DNA of 29,067 nt, taken from NCBI GenBank assembly GCA_036821485.1, contig DAISJM010000041.1:1-29067 (forward strand). The letters run 5' to 3'. The notes under the pieces are model-generated. The model saw only the letters and a program-made list of their open reading frames with translations, had not been told where the DNA came from and did no database searches. Source of the stretch: DAISJM01 sp036821485. GTDB taxonomy: Bacteria > Verrucomicrobiota > Kiritimatiellia > CAIQIC01 > JAGNIJ01. Both the position numbers and the translations under genes were made by a program. Below, in pieces: positions 1 through 7,415 of the stretch (within the stretch, counting starts at the first letter, position 1; every line of letters starts with the position of its first letter).

Positions 1-2514
1 GCCATGGGAGGAACCCTTATGGGCATCGATGCGTATACCAACGTGTATCAATTCAGCGCCGCCCCCATCGGTGTGTATCCGCAAGTTGGATCGCACGCTG
101 GGGGGTATCAAGTAACGATATGGGGCATTAACCTTGGTGACGGCACCGACGTGACCAACGTGACACTTTGCGGCGTCGCGGCCGCGGTGGTCAGCCAGTC
201 GCCGACGCAAATTGTCGTGACGGCCGGCGCAGGTGAGATCGGGCTCGGCGATGTTCGTGTCTTCTCCGTCAGCTTTGGCGAAACGGTCAGCTCCAACGCA
301 TTCACGTACGCGATCGCGGAAATGATTGTCCTGGGTACCAACGGCGCCGTGATTGCCAGCGGCGAATCGGCCGAAGCAGCGAAGGGGGCCGACTTCGGGA
401 GTCATCCGGTGTTCGGCGCATACACGAACTGGTTAGCGATCACGAACAGCGGTGATGCGGCCCTGAGCATTCTGGGCGTCGCGACGAATGGTTCCGATGC
501 GGGCTTCTTCTCTGTTCACGATTTGCCGGCCAGCTTGATATCTGGCGGCGCGACATCATTCCGCGTGGTCTACGCGCCCACCGCCCTCGGAGGCCACGCC
601 GCGGCCCTTTCGTTGAGCAACGACAGCACCAATACGCCGTACGTCATCAATCTGGCGGGGGCAGCGATCAAGCGGGATCAGGATGCGTTGATCTTCACGC
701 CGGCCAGTCCGCAGGCGTATGGCACAACCAACGCGTTGAGCGTGTCCGGCGGTTCCGGTACGGGTGATGTCAGTTACGCCATCGTGTCGGGGCCGGGGAC
801 AATCGTCGGGGGGACGGGATTGACGATCACCAGCGGAAGCGGGTCCGTGCTCGTGCAAGCGACGAAGGCGGGCGATGATTTCCACAATCCGCAGAGCGTG
901 ACGGGTGCGGTTGCGGCCGCGAAGGCCGATCAAACGATCAGCTTCCCGGCCGTCGGCAACCAGTTGGCCACGAACAAGGTTGGATTGGCGGCGACGGCTT
1001 CCTCGGAGCTGGGCGTCACCTTCTCGGTGCTGTCGGGCCCGGCCGCTTTGGCCGCCGGCACCAATCTCTCGTTCACGGGCGTCGGCACGGTGAGGCTGCT
1101 GGGTGACCAGGCGGGCGACGAAAACTGGAACCCGGCACCGACCGTGACGAACACGTTTGCTGTTGCGCTGGCATTCGCGGATGTGTTCCTTGGCGATCTG
1201 AGCCAGACGTATGACGGGACGCCGCGCGTGGTGACGGCGACAACGGATCCGGCGGGGCTCTCCGTGGACATCACGTACGACGGTTCCAGTACTGCGCCGA
1301 CGGCCGCGGGTAGCTACTCGGTTACGGGCTCGATCAACGATGCGACGTATGAGGGCGTTCAGACCGGAACGCTGGTCGTGGCGAAGGCCAGCCAGAGTAT
1401 CGCCTTCCCGATCCCGGGTCTGAAGAAGACGAACGATGTCGTGGGCTTGGCGGCCGCGGCCTCATCGGGCTTGCCCGTGAGCTTCGACGTGCTTTCCGGC
1501 CCGGGTATTCTGAGCGGTGGGACCAACTTGTCGTTCACGAGCGCGGGCATCGTGAGAGTCGTTGCCTCGCAGCCGGGCGATGCCAACTGGCTGGCGGCGG
1601 CGAACGTCGTACGGCTGTTCCGCGCGGGAGTCTCTCCGCTCTGGACCGACTACGATGGCGATCAGATTTCGGACCTGGCGGTGTACGATGCTGCCGTCAC
1701 TGCGAGCTGGTACATCCGGAAGGTGACCGGCGACGTGCTTTGCTGGGCGGAGTATATTGGGCCTTACCCGCCACCGCTGGCCTTGCCGGGCGACTATAAC
1801 GGCGACGGCGTAGCCGACTTGGCGGTGTATTCCGAAGAGTTCAGCCAATGGTCTGCGCGGACGTTGTCCGGTGAAGTGCTGATGTTTAGGACGAACTGGG
1901 GCATCGCGGGCGGCGTGCCAGTGCCGGGCGATTATGATGGCGACGGGATTTTTGATCTCGTGCTTTACGATGAGGCGCATGGCAACTGGTACGCGCGGAC
2001 GTTGGCCGGGCAGGTGCTCATGGTGGCGACCAACTGGGGCTATCCGGGAGCCGTGGCGGTGCCGGGTGATTATGACGGCGACGGCGCGTCAGACCTCGCG
2101 GTGTATGATCAAACGAGCGGCAACTGGTTCGTGCGGACGATTCAGGGCGATATCCTGACGATGGGCACAAACTGGGGTTACCCGGGCGCAGTGCCGGTGC
2201 CGGGCGATTATGACGCGGATGGGATTGCGGACTTGGCCGTGTATGACGAGTTGTTGGGGAACTGGTACATCCGCTCGTCGTTCAACGGGCCGGTACTGCT
2301 GTGGGGCGACAACTGGGGCTTCCACGGCGCGGTGCCGGTGCCGGGTGATTACGATGGCGACGGTCTGGCGGATATGGCGGTGTACGGCATGGACGGCTTG
2401 GCGATCCCCGCGGGTTTTGTCGGCAACTGGTACATCCGCAAACTAAACGGCGACATCATTCTGATGAACGAGAACTGGGGCTACTCCAACACGGTGCCGG
2501 TGAACGGGGAGTAG
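1..2514 (+). CDS. Secreted multidomain IPT/choice-of-anchor/MBG protein with six FG-GAP-like repeats (5' end outside window)
   Basis: The frame is open from base 1 and no signal peptide follows the first ATG (base 4), so the N-terminus probably lies upstream and this is a partial gene. Counting from base 4, residues about 20-105 look like an IPT/TIG immunoglobulin fold, and 106-222 resemble a choice-of-anchor D module (AITNSGDAALSI, then VVYAPTALGGHAAALSL). Two similar beta-rich blocks start near DQTISFP (about 310) and SQSIAFP (about 462). Between them sits an MBG-like domain (LSQTYDGTPRVVTATTDPAG). Residues about 548-832 hold six repeats built around D-x-D/N-x-D-G-x-x-D-L-A-V-Y, the calcium-binding FG-GAP/VCBS type, each with an NWYIR- or NWGYPG-like strand. 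No transmembrane or sorting tail is visible at the C-terminus. An extracellular structural or adhesive role is likely. No catalytic domain is seen, so the exact function is unknown. Confidence 0.85.
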   Translation, partial: AMGGTLMGIDAYTNVYQFSAAPIGVYPQVGSHAGGYQVTIWGINLGDGTDVTNVTLCGVAAAVVSQSPTQIVVTAGAGEIGLGDVRVFSVSFGETVSSNAFTYAIAEMIVLGTNGAVIASGESAEAAKGADFGSHPVFGAYTNWLAITNSGDAALSILGVATNGSDAGFFSVHDLPASLISGGATSFRVVYAPTALGGHAAALSLSNDSTNTPYVINLAGAAIKRDQDALIFTPASPQAYGTTNALSVSGGSGTGDVSYAIVSGPGTIVGGTGLTITSGSGSVLVQATKAGDDFHNPQSVTGAVAAAKADQTISFPAVGNQLATNKVGLAATASSELGVTFSVLSGPAALAAGTNLSFTGVGTVRLLGDQAGDENWNPAPTVTNTFAVALAFADVFLGDLSQTYDGTPRVVTATTDPAGLSVDITYDGSSTAPTAAGSYSVTGSINDATYEGVQTGTLVVAKASQSIAFPIPGLKKTNDVVGLAAAASSGLPVSFDVLSGPGILSGGTNLSFTSAGIVRVVASQPGDANWLAAANVVRLFRAGVSPLWTDYDGDQISDLAVYDAAVTASWYIRKVTGDVLCWAEYIGPYPPPLALPGDYNGDGVADLAVYSEEFSQWSARTLSGEVLMFRTNWGIAGGVPVPGDYDGDGIFDLVLYDEAHGNWYARTLAGQVLMVATNWGYPGAVAVPGDYDGDGASDLAVYDQTSGNWFVRTIQGDILTMGTNWGYPGAVPVPGDYDADGIADLAVYDELLGNWYIRSSFNGPVLLWGDNWGFHGAVPVPGDYDGDGLADMAVYGMDGLAIPAGFVGNWYIRKLNGDIILMNENWGYSNTVPVNGE
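1642..2510 (+). repeat. In-gene tandem repeat of about 138 bp encoding FG-GAP-like units
   Basis: The CCGGG(C/T)GA motif that opens each DYDGDG unit recurs at 1786, 1924, 2062, 2200 and 2341. The spacings are 138, 138, 138 and 141 bp, i.e. 46-47 codons. A more diverged first unit begins about 144 bp earlier, at roughly 1642. DNA identity is high between the middle copies, including the CTGGGG(C/T)TA(T/C)CC block, so recent duplication or gene conversion is likely. Confidence 0.8.
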
Positions 2515-2538
2515 GGCGGTCGTTGCGGACGAGACGAT

Positions 2539-2596
2539 CTGTCATTCCGAGCGCAGCGAGGAATCTCGATATCCCTCGGCCGCCTCGGGATGACAG
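2539..2596. repeat. Palindromic intergenic element of the GTCATTCCGAGCG type
   Basis: A 13-base left arm (CTGTCATTCCGAG, 2539-2551) pairs with CTCGGGATGACAG (2584-2596) with one T-G wobble. Between them lies a smaller inner pairing of CGAGG with CCTCG. The left-arm wording followed by CAGCGAGGAATCT matches a mobile-looking intergenic repeat that I recall from many unrelated bacteria. It sits between convergent genes, so it could also help end transcription, but no T-run follows it. Confidence 0.6.
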
Positions 2597-2607
2597 AGAA
2601 GAAGGGG

Positions 2608-2648
2608 TGTCCCTGCAAGGACAAGGGGATACCGAATTCTCTGTCCTT
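2608..2648. repeat. Nested inverted repeats between convergent genes
   Basis: TGTCC (2608-2612) and GGACA (2619-2623) form a 5-bp stem with a 6-base loop. AAGGACA (2617-2623) can instead pair with TGTCCTT (2642-2648). The two pairings exclude each other. The element ends two bases before the stop codon of the minus-strand sugar transferase, so it may form the 3' end of that transcript. No strong T-run is seen on either strand. Confidence 0.4.
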
Positions 2649-2649
2649 C

Positions 2650-4059
2650 CTAATACGCATTCTTCCGGGCGAAGAATGTCTTCACGAGAATTTTGAAGTC
2701 GAGCGCCAGCGACCAATTCTCGAGGTAGTAGAGGTCATACTTGATCCGCTCCCGCAGATCGGTGTTGCCGCGCAGGCCGTTCACCTGCGCCCAGCCGGTG
2801 ATGCCGGGCTTGTGCGCGTGGCGCCACATGTAGCGGCTGATGTCTTCCTTGAACTGCTCGACGAAAACGGGACGCTCCGGTCGCGGCCCCACGAGGCTCA
2901 TGTCGCCCCTCAACACGTTCCAAAACTGCGGCAGCTCATCGAGATTGTGCCGTCGCAGGAACGCGCCGACCTTGGTCCGTCGCGGATCATCCGCCGTTGC
3001 CCAGACAGGCCCGGACTCCTGTTCGGCGTCGGTCGGCATGGTGCGTAACTTGTAGATGGTGAACACGTTACCACGTTCGCCGCAGCGATCCTGACGGTAG
3101 AAAATCGGGCCGCGCGAACTCAGTTTGATCAGTGGCGCCGCGGCAATAATGACGGGCGCTGAAGCGACAAGGCCGACCACTCCGCCGATCACGTCTTCGA
3201 CCCGCTTCGCCACGCGGTTCCAAAAGAAATCGAGCGGCCACTTGCTCACGCCGAGGAGCGGAACATCGCCGATGTGCTGGACGTTCACCTTGCTCGTCAG
3301 GACGCCGAAGATGTCGGGCACCATGAGGAACGAGACAAGCGCGCGTTCGCAGCAGAGGATGATGTCGGCCATGCGGAGATGCGGGAGCGATGTGTCCGCA
3401 AGGATCACCTGGTCGACCTCGCCCTGATCGATCAGTTTCTCGAGATCATCGACCCGGCCGCGGATCAGGTTTTGATCGATAGCGGGGTCCGGGGTCTCCG
3501 TGCCGGTGGCGAGAAATCCCGTGACGCGTGAGCGGAGCCGGGGTTCATGTTCAAGCATCTGCTTCAGACGCGCGGCGACGGCGTCGGTGCCGATGACGAT
3601 GACGCGGTTGACCGTCTCGCGTTTGCGCGCGATGTGGATCTCCAGCCCGAAGAGGAGCCAGCGCTCGACGAGGACGAGCAACGTTGCGGTGAAGAACGAA
3701 ATGCCGGCGACGACACGTGAGAAGGGCGGGTCGGTGCGGATGACGAACGCAAGGGCGATGGCGAGGAAGATGCCGTAGCCCGACGCACGCACGATGCGCG
3801 GGATCTTGTCGCCGAAGCCGCCGAGTTGCGGGCGGACATAAAGGCCCAGCGCGCGGAAGATGAAAAGGAAGAGGAGCGTGGCGATGCCGCTGCCGTACCA
3901 GTAGAGCTCGCGCGGCGGAAGAAGCTCATGCCGGAGCGGGACCCAGCCGGTGTCGAAGCGGATATAGACCGCCAGCATGAATCCGGCGAAGATGGCGATG
4001 GCATCGGCCAACACCGCGAGGGTGCTGGACATGACATCGAAAGTGTCGCGCGTACGCAT
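2650..4059 (-). CDS. Exopolysaccharide polyprenyl-phosphate sugar-1-phosphate transferase (WcaJ/WbaP-like)
   Basis: It is predicted to move a sugar 1-phosphate from a nucleotide sugar onto undecaprenyl phosphate at the inner membrane, the first step of a repeat-unit glycan. The 469-residue protein has the full two-part layout: N-terminal hydrophobic segments (about 15-130), a nucleotide-binding-like middle region (VNRVIVIGTDAVAARL, about 145-240), and a C-terminal catalytic domain. The catalytic domain carries GPIFYRQDRCGERGNVF, YKLRTM, LRRHNLDELPQFWNVLRGDM, SLVGPRPERP and KPGITGWAQVNGLRG. These motifs are diagnostic of the bacterial sugar transferase family (PF02397). The start at 4059 has no strong ribosome site, and Met10 (4032) is an alternative. 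The gene is divergent from the DJ-1 gene and lies 3.4 kb from the export operon. It most likely feeds the same glycan. The sugar it transfers cannot be read from sequence. Confidence 0.93.
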   Translation of the reverse strand: MRTRDTFDVMSSTLAVLADAIAIFAGFMLAVYIRFDTGWVPLRHELLPPRELYWYGSGIATLLFLFIFRALGLYVRPQLGGFGDKIPRIVRASGYGIFLAIALAFVIRTDPPFSRVVAGISFFTATLLVLVERWLLFGLEIHIARKRETVNRVIVIGTDAVAARLKQMLEHEPRLRSRVTGFLATGTETPDPAIDQNLIRGRVDDLEKLIDQGEVDQVILADTSLPHLRMADIILCCERALVSFLMVPDIFGVLTSKVNVQHIGDVPLLGVSKWPLDFFWNRVAKRVEDVIGGVVGLVASAPVIIAAAPLIKLSSRGPIFYRQDRCGERGNVFTIYKLRTMPTDAEQESGPVWATADDPRRTKVGAFLRRHNLDELPQFWNVLRGDMSLVGPRPERPVFVEQFKEDISRYMWRHAHKPGITGWAQVNGLRGNTDLRERIKYDLYYLENWSLALDFKILVKTFFARKNAY

Positions 4060-4073
4060 GGCAGTAGACTAGA

Positions 4074-4101
4074 GTTCCAAGTTGCAAGTTCCAAGTGCCA
4101 A
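4074..4101. repeat. Four tandem 7-bp units (GTTCCAA-like)
   Basis: GTTCCAA, GTTGCAA, GTTCCAA and GTGCCAA follow each other without gaps directly upstream of the minus-strand sugar transferase start. Heptads of this wording (CTTGGAA/CTTGCAA on the other strand) are common intergenic repeats in many GC-rich genomes, by my recollection. No function is known to me. Confidence 0.7.
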
Positions 4102-4133
4102 GTTTTGCGCCGGAAAGCGGCCGTACGCAGCGG

Positions 4134-4183
4134 TTTTCCAACCCTTGGAAAAAAGCGCGCGAGATTTTCCAACCCTTGGAAAA
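4134..4183. promoter_or_regulatory. Two identical palindromes TTTTCCAA-CCC-TTGGAAAA, 31 bp apart
   Basis: Copy 1 spans 4134-4152 and copy 2 spans 4165-4182/4183. Each has perfect 8-base arms around CCC and both are in the same orientation. The 31-bp step is close to three helical turns, which suits a dimeric regulator bound twice on one DNA face. They lie in the 171-bp space between the divergent sugar transferase and DJ-1 genes and could control either. The regulator is not known. Confidence 0.6.
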
Positions 4184-4230
4184 ATGGGCTAAAGTAGGGG
4201 AAACGACGGGCGATGACGGAGGGCTGAAAC

Positions 4231-4794
4231 ATGACACGCGTACTGATTCCGCTGGCGGAAGGCTCCGAAGAAATGGAAGCCGTGATTTCGATCGACACGC
4301 TTCGCCGTGCGAAATTCGAGGTGGTGGTGGCGGGGATATCGCCGGGTGTCATCACGTGTTCGCGCGGGGTGAAAATCGTGCCCGACGCGCCGTGGGAGAA
4401 AATAGATCCGGCGAGCTTCGACATTATTGTTGTGCCGGGTGGGACGGGCGGCGTGGCCCATTTACGAAAAGACGCGCGGGTGTTGGATGCGGTGAGGCAG
4501 CATGTTCGCGCGGGAAAACTCGTGGCTGCGGTGTGCGCGGGACCGCTGGTGTTGCAGGACGCGGGCGTGCTGGATGGCAAAAAGGCAACGTGTCATCCCG
4601 GTGTCGCACAAGAACTTACGCGGGCGAATCGCTTGAATGAGCCGGTGGTGGAAGACGGACTGGTGATGACGAGCCAGGGAGCGGGGACGACGATGGCCTT
4701 CGCTCTCGCGATTGTTCGTCGGGTCGCCGGGCCCGACAAAATGACCGAGGTGGCACGGGGAATGGTGGCGTGGGAAATGCTTGGGAAACCCTGA
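4231..4794 (+). CDS. DJ-1/PfpI family protein
   Basis: A 187-residue member of the DJ-1/ThiJ/PfpI superfamily, close to the family's usual length. The nucleophile elbow is VCAGP with Cys102, and the supporting acidic site is in EGSEEME near the N-terminus. VVPGGTGG (about 68-75) is the characteristic strand-turn before it. Relatives act as glyoxalase/deglycase-like or oxidative-stress proteins (YajL/DJ-1 type). Which activity applies here cannot be decided from sequence. The ATG at 4231 is preceded by GGAGGG at 4218-4223 with 7 bases between. Its promoter region carries the paired palindromes. The next gene (HU-like) starts 108 bp downstream and seems separately expressed. Confidence 0.9.
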   Translation: MTRVLIPLAEGSEEMEAVISIDTLRRAKFEVVVAGISPGVITCSRGVKIVPDAPWEKIDPASFDIIVVPGGTGGVAHLRKDARVLDAVRQHVRAGKLVAAVCAGPLVLQDAGVLDGKKATCHPGVAQELTRANRLNEPVVEDGLVMTSQGAGTTMAFALAIVRRVAGPDKMTEVARGMVAWEMLGKP

Positions 4795-4902
4795 AAAAAC
4801 AGCAAAAAAACGCTTGTGTTGCCCATAAAGGCAGCGACAATGGCGCTCGAAAGTATGGGGATACAGAAGAGTGTAGAACCAACAATCGAAGGAGGCATTG
4901 CG

Positions 4903-5178
4903 ATGGCATTGACCAAGTCTCAGATTCAGGCGGCGTTGGCGGAGAAGACCGGGCTGACGAAGAAGCAGGTTGGCGTGTTCTTTGATGAGCTCTGCAAAGT
5001 GGCTTACAAAGAAGCGAAGAACAGCTTCACGCTTCCGGGTCTCGGCAAACTCGTTTTGGTGAATCGCGCTGCGCGCATTGGCCGTAACCCGGCCACGGGC
5101 GAGCAGATTCAGATTCCTGCGAAGAAGGTCGTGAAGTTCCGCGTGGCGAAGGCCGCGAAGGATGCGATCCTGAAGTAA
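4903..5178 (+). CDS. HU/IHF-family DNA-binding protein
   Basis: A 91-residue basic nucleoid protein. ALTKSQIQAALAEKTGLTKK forms the N-terminal helical part. FTLPGLGKLVLVNRAAR and IGRNPATGEQIQIPAKKVVKF form the DNA-binding beta arm with the Arg-Asn-Pro tip that kinks DNA. A longer reading frame reaches back to a possible start at 4816. The ATG at 4903 is preferred because AAGGAGG lies at 4889-4895, 7 bases upstream, and the resulting length is the normal HU length. It is followed 23 bases later by an intrinsic terminator, so it is probably a single-gene unit. HU and IHF subunits cannot be separated here. Confidence 0.94.
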   Translation: MALTKSQIQAALAEKTGLTKKQVGVFFDELCKVAYKEAKNSFTLPGLGKLVLVNRAARIGRNPATGEQIQIPAKKVVKFRVAKAAKDAILK

Positions 5179-5201
5179 TCTGAGTTGTTTTGTTGTGCAT
5201 G

Positions 5202-5236
5202 AAGGGGCGGCTGAAAAGCCGCCCCTTTGTGTTTTT
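5202..5236 (+). terminator. Intrinsic terminator after the HU-like gene
   Basis: A perfect 11-bp GC-rich stem (AAGGGGCGGCT at 5202-5212, AGCCGCCCCTT at 5217-5227) closes on a GAAA loop. It is followed by TGTGTTTTT. It stands 23 bases after the HU stop codon. On the other strand there is no T-run, so it should act mainly on the plus strand and separate HU from the convergent FAH gene. Confidence 0.9.
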
Positions 5237-5307
5237 GGACTCCCCGCGGGAGTTGGGATTCTGCCTATCGCCAAGCTCCGCGTGGCGAACAAGGTGGCGG
5301 GGATGTG

Positions 5308-6156
5308 CTACGCCACCGGATTACGCTGCGTGCCGAGGCGGTCGATCGATACTTCCACTTCATCGCCGCGCTGGAGGAGCACGGGAGGTTTTCGCGCGGA
5401 GCCAATGCCGCCGGGTGTGCCGGTGGCGATGATGTCGCCGGCTTCGAGTGTGATTGTCGCGCTGATGAAGGAAATCAGGTAAGGAATCTTGAAGATCATC
5501 TGCGATGCACTGGCATTCTGCAGAATCTGGCCGCGAATCTTCGAGAGCAGCCGGAGCGCATGCGGGTCGCCGGTCTCGTCGAGGGTGACGAGATACGGGC
5601 CGAGCGGACAGAATGTGTCGCAGCCCTTTCCGCGGAACCACTGCTTGCCATCGCGTTGCGCTTTGCGATCGGTCACGTCATTAAGGATGGTGAACCCCGC
5701 GACGTGGCTCATGGCATCCTTCTCGCTCACGTTCTTTGCGTTACGACCGATGACGACAGCCAACTCGACTTCCGTGTCCACGTCCGTTGCGCCGGGCGGA
5801 AGAATGATCGGATCGCTTGGGCCGACGATGGCCGTGACAGCTTTGGAGAAAAGGATTGGGCTATCCGGGAGCTGGGCGTCGAATTCCGCGGCGTGATCCG
5901 CGTAGTTCTTTCCGAGGCAGACGATTTTGCCGGGGCGGGCAACGGGGGGGCCGAGGCGGACGCCCTCCGCAGGGATGGTCTTCCGGCCGCTTTCCTTCAG
6001 CAGGGCTTGGAGCCGCTGCAGGCCTTGTTTGGCGAAGAAGTGACCATTGAAGTCATCGATATCGAACGCCATACCACGGGCGTCGAGGATATGGTTGTTA
6101 TCGAGGAGAACGCCGGGGCGTTCGTTGCCGGCGGGACCGAAGCGGACGAGTTTCAT
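5308..6156 (-). CDS. Fumarylacetoacetate hydrolase (FAH) family protein
   Basis: A 282-residue protein with a small N-terminal domain (to about residue 75) and the FAH catalytic fold. Visible motifs are CLGKNYADHAAEF, the metal site acidic pair in DVDTEVELAVVIG, the third ligand in LNDVTDRKAQ, then KGCDTFCPLGP and ATGTPGGIGSARKPP near the end. The family hydrolyses or decarboxylates 2-oxo or 1,3-diketo acids with a divalent metal (acylpyruvase, 5-oxopent-3-ene-tricarboxylate decarboxylase, dioxo acid hydrolases). The substrate cannot be assigned. A GAGGG ribosome site precedes the ATG. It follows the RNase HIII stop by 40 bases on the same strand and is probably cotranscribed with it. No pathway partners for aromatic breakdown lie nearby. 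Confidence 0.9.
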   Translation of the reverse strand: MKLVRFGPAGNERPGVLLDNNHILDARGMAFDIDDFNGHFFAKQGLQRLQALLKESGRKTIPAEGVRLGPPVARPGKIVCLGKNYADHAAEFDAQLPDSPILFSKAVTAIVGPSDPIILPPGATDVDTEVELAVVIGRNAKNVSEKDAMSHVAGFTILNDVTDRKAQRDGKQWFRGKGCDTFCPLGPYLVTLDETGDPHALRLLSKIRGQILQNASASQMIFKIPYLISFISATITLEAGDIIATGTPGGIGSARKPPVLLQRGDEVEVSIDRLGTQRNPVA

Positions 6157-6196
6157 GTTGGTTCCCTCGCGTTGATCGGGCGGTCATTGCGCCGGG

Positions 6197-7183
6197 TCAT
6201 GCGTGCTTCCGCGTGTAGGGCTTCGACACAACCTGACCCTCGGGGCCGAGATCCCTGCGGCTGCAGCCGGCCTTCTCCAGCACGGCGTCTGTGGTCTTGA
6301 AATGGCACTTGGCGACGTCGATGAGCACCTTGGGTCCGGCCTTGGCGATCAACTTGACGGCGGCTTCCTGGGTTGCTCCGGACGCGCCCTTGGGAAACTC
6401 GCTGCCGTACTTTTCGCGCAGGGAGCGCAAGGCGGCGAGGAAGCCGGCGCGCGCGAGGATGGACGCCGCAGCGACGGCGATGTCAGACTCGGCTTTGTGT
6501 TTCTGGACGAGCTTGATCGACCGGCCCTTCTGCATGAGCGCCTGCTCGATTTGACGAACGGGGCCGAACTGATCGGACAACGCGCGGGGGCAGTCGGGTA
6601 CTTTCTCGAGCAGGTTTTCGATGGCGCGCGCGTGGCCCCAGGCAAGGATGCGGTTGACGCTGCGCATGCTGGCATAGAGCCGGTTATAGGCGGCGGGTCC
6701 GACAACGATGAGCGCGAAGCGGGGCCCGAGCAGCTTGCGGATGTCGGCGGCCATGGACTCGGCCTTGCGGTCGGTCGTGATGGTCTTGCTGTCGCGGACA
6801 TCCATCTCCTTGAGCGTGTGAGCGAGGGCTGGATTGACGTAGGCCGCGGAAATGACGAGCGGGCCGAAGAAGTCGCCCTTGCCGCTTTCATCGACGCCCA
6901 TGTGGGGCTGGGTGCTTTCAGGATCGAGGACCTCCTCGTAACCGAGGCGGACTTCCTGAAGAATCTGGGGCTCGAGGACAAAGGTGATCCAATCGTGGGC
7001 GCCCTTTCCCTGGACGAGGCATTTTCCGCTCTTGTAGAGGGCAATATTGCAGTCGGGTCCCTCGACGGCGATGAGGGTGTGTTCCAGTTCGCGCGGGATG
7101 TAGTTGCCGGCCTTGAGAAGGGCTGTCAGCGCGGCCTGCTGGGCGGGCGAGAGCTTGAACGTAAAGGATGTTTTGCGAATCAT
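6197..7183 (-). CDS. rnhC: Ribonuclease HIII
   Basis: It cleaves the RNA strand of RNA/DNA hybrids in the cytoplasm, removing R-loops and primers. The 328-residue protein has the N-terminal TBP-like substrate-binding domain of the HIII type (about 1-90: SFTFKLSPAQQAALTALL through KGAHDWITFVLEP) and then the RNase H type 2 domain. The catalytic start MGVDESGKGDFFGP (about 95-108) has the Asp-Glu pair at 98-99 and the GKGDFFGP wording that separates HIII from HII. DVRDSKTIT (about 128-136) and HKAESDIAVAAASILARA supply the other acidic residues. The ATG at 7183 is preferred. An upstream in-frame TTG (7219) would add 12 residues without family support. It leads a probable two-gene unit with the FAH gene. 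Confidence 0.95.
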   Translation of the reverse strand: MIRKTSFTFKLSPAQQAALTALLKAGNYIPRELEHTLIAVEGPDCNIALYKSGKCLVQGKGAHDWITFVLEPQILQEVRLGYEEVLDPESTQPHMGVDESGKGDFFGPLVISAAYVNPALAHTLKEMDVRDSKTITTDRKAESMAADIRKLLGPRFALIVVGPAAYNRLYASMRSVNRILAWGHARAIENLLEKVPDCPRALSDQFGPVRQIEQALMQKGRSIKLVQKHKAESDIAVAAASILARAGFLAALRSLREKYGSEFPKGASGATQEAAVKLIAKAGPKVLIDVAKCHFKTTDAVLEKAGCSRRDLGPEGQVVSKPYTRKHA

Positions 7184-7280
7184 TGGCCGCACAGTAGCAA
7201 ATGGACCCCGGAGAGACAATAGCCGGAGGAGCGGATTTCCCTCGGAAAAAGGCCGCGAAAGCGCCTGTCTGGCCCATATT

Positions 7281-7314
7281 GTTGTTGACGCTTCAACGAC
7301 GTGCGGGGTATCAC
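7281..7314 (+). promoter_or_regulatory. Candidate sigma-70 promoter with overlapping inverted repeat for the export operon
   Basis: TTGACG (7285-7290), an 18-base spacer and TATCAC (7309-7314) make a plausible but imperfect promoter about 100 bases before the first gene of the operon. An inverted repeat GTTGTTGA (7281-7288), CGCT loop, TCAACGAC (7293-7300) with one wobble covers the -35 box and could be an operator. This region separates rnhC (minus) from the operon. The 5' leader that would result is about 95 bases, and I recognise no riboswitch in it. Confidence 0.4.
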
Positions 7315-7415
7315 TTTAGGGTGCCGATAAGTAGAATGAAACAATATGCCACTCGGGGGTACGTTTGTCTCCGTGCGGACGGTATGTTATGCCCGCGAAA
7401 CTGGAGGTTGGTAAC

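Noticed and set aside
1642..2510. CRISPR-like or other non-coding repeat array
   Set aside because: The 138-bp period keeps the reading frame and encodes FG-GAP-like units, so it is a coding repeat.
4814..4841. Promoter for the HU-like gene (TTGTGT, 16 bases, GACAAT)
   Set aside because: Both boxes match the consensus poorly, so it is not listed as a feature although a promoter must lie near here.
7184..7219. TTG start giving a longer RNase HIII
   Set aside because: The extra 12 residues have no family support and the ATG at 7183 begins the conserved N-terminal domain.
7315..7415. Riboswitch in the leader of the export operon (for example cyclic di-GMP)
   Set aside because: I could not find a conserved core or a convincing set of stems. 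Only short pairings are visible.
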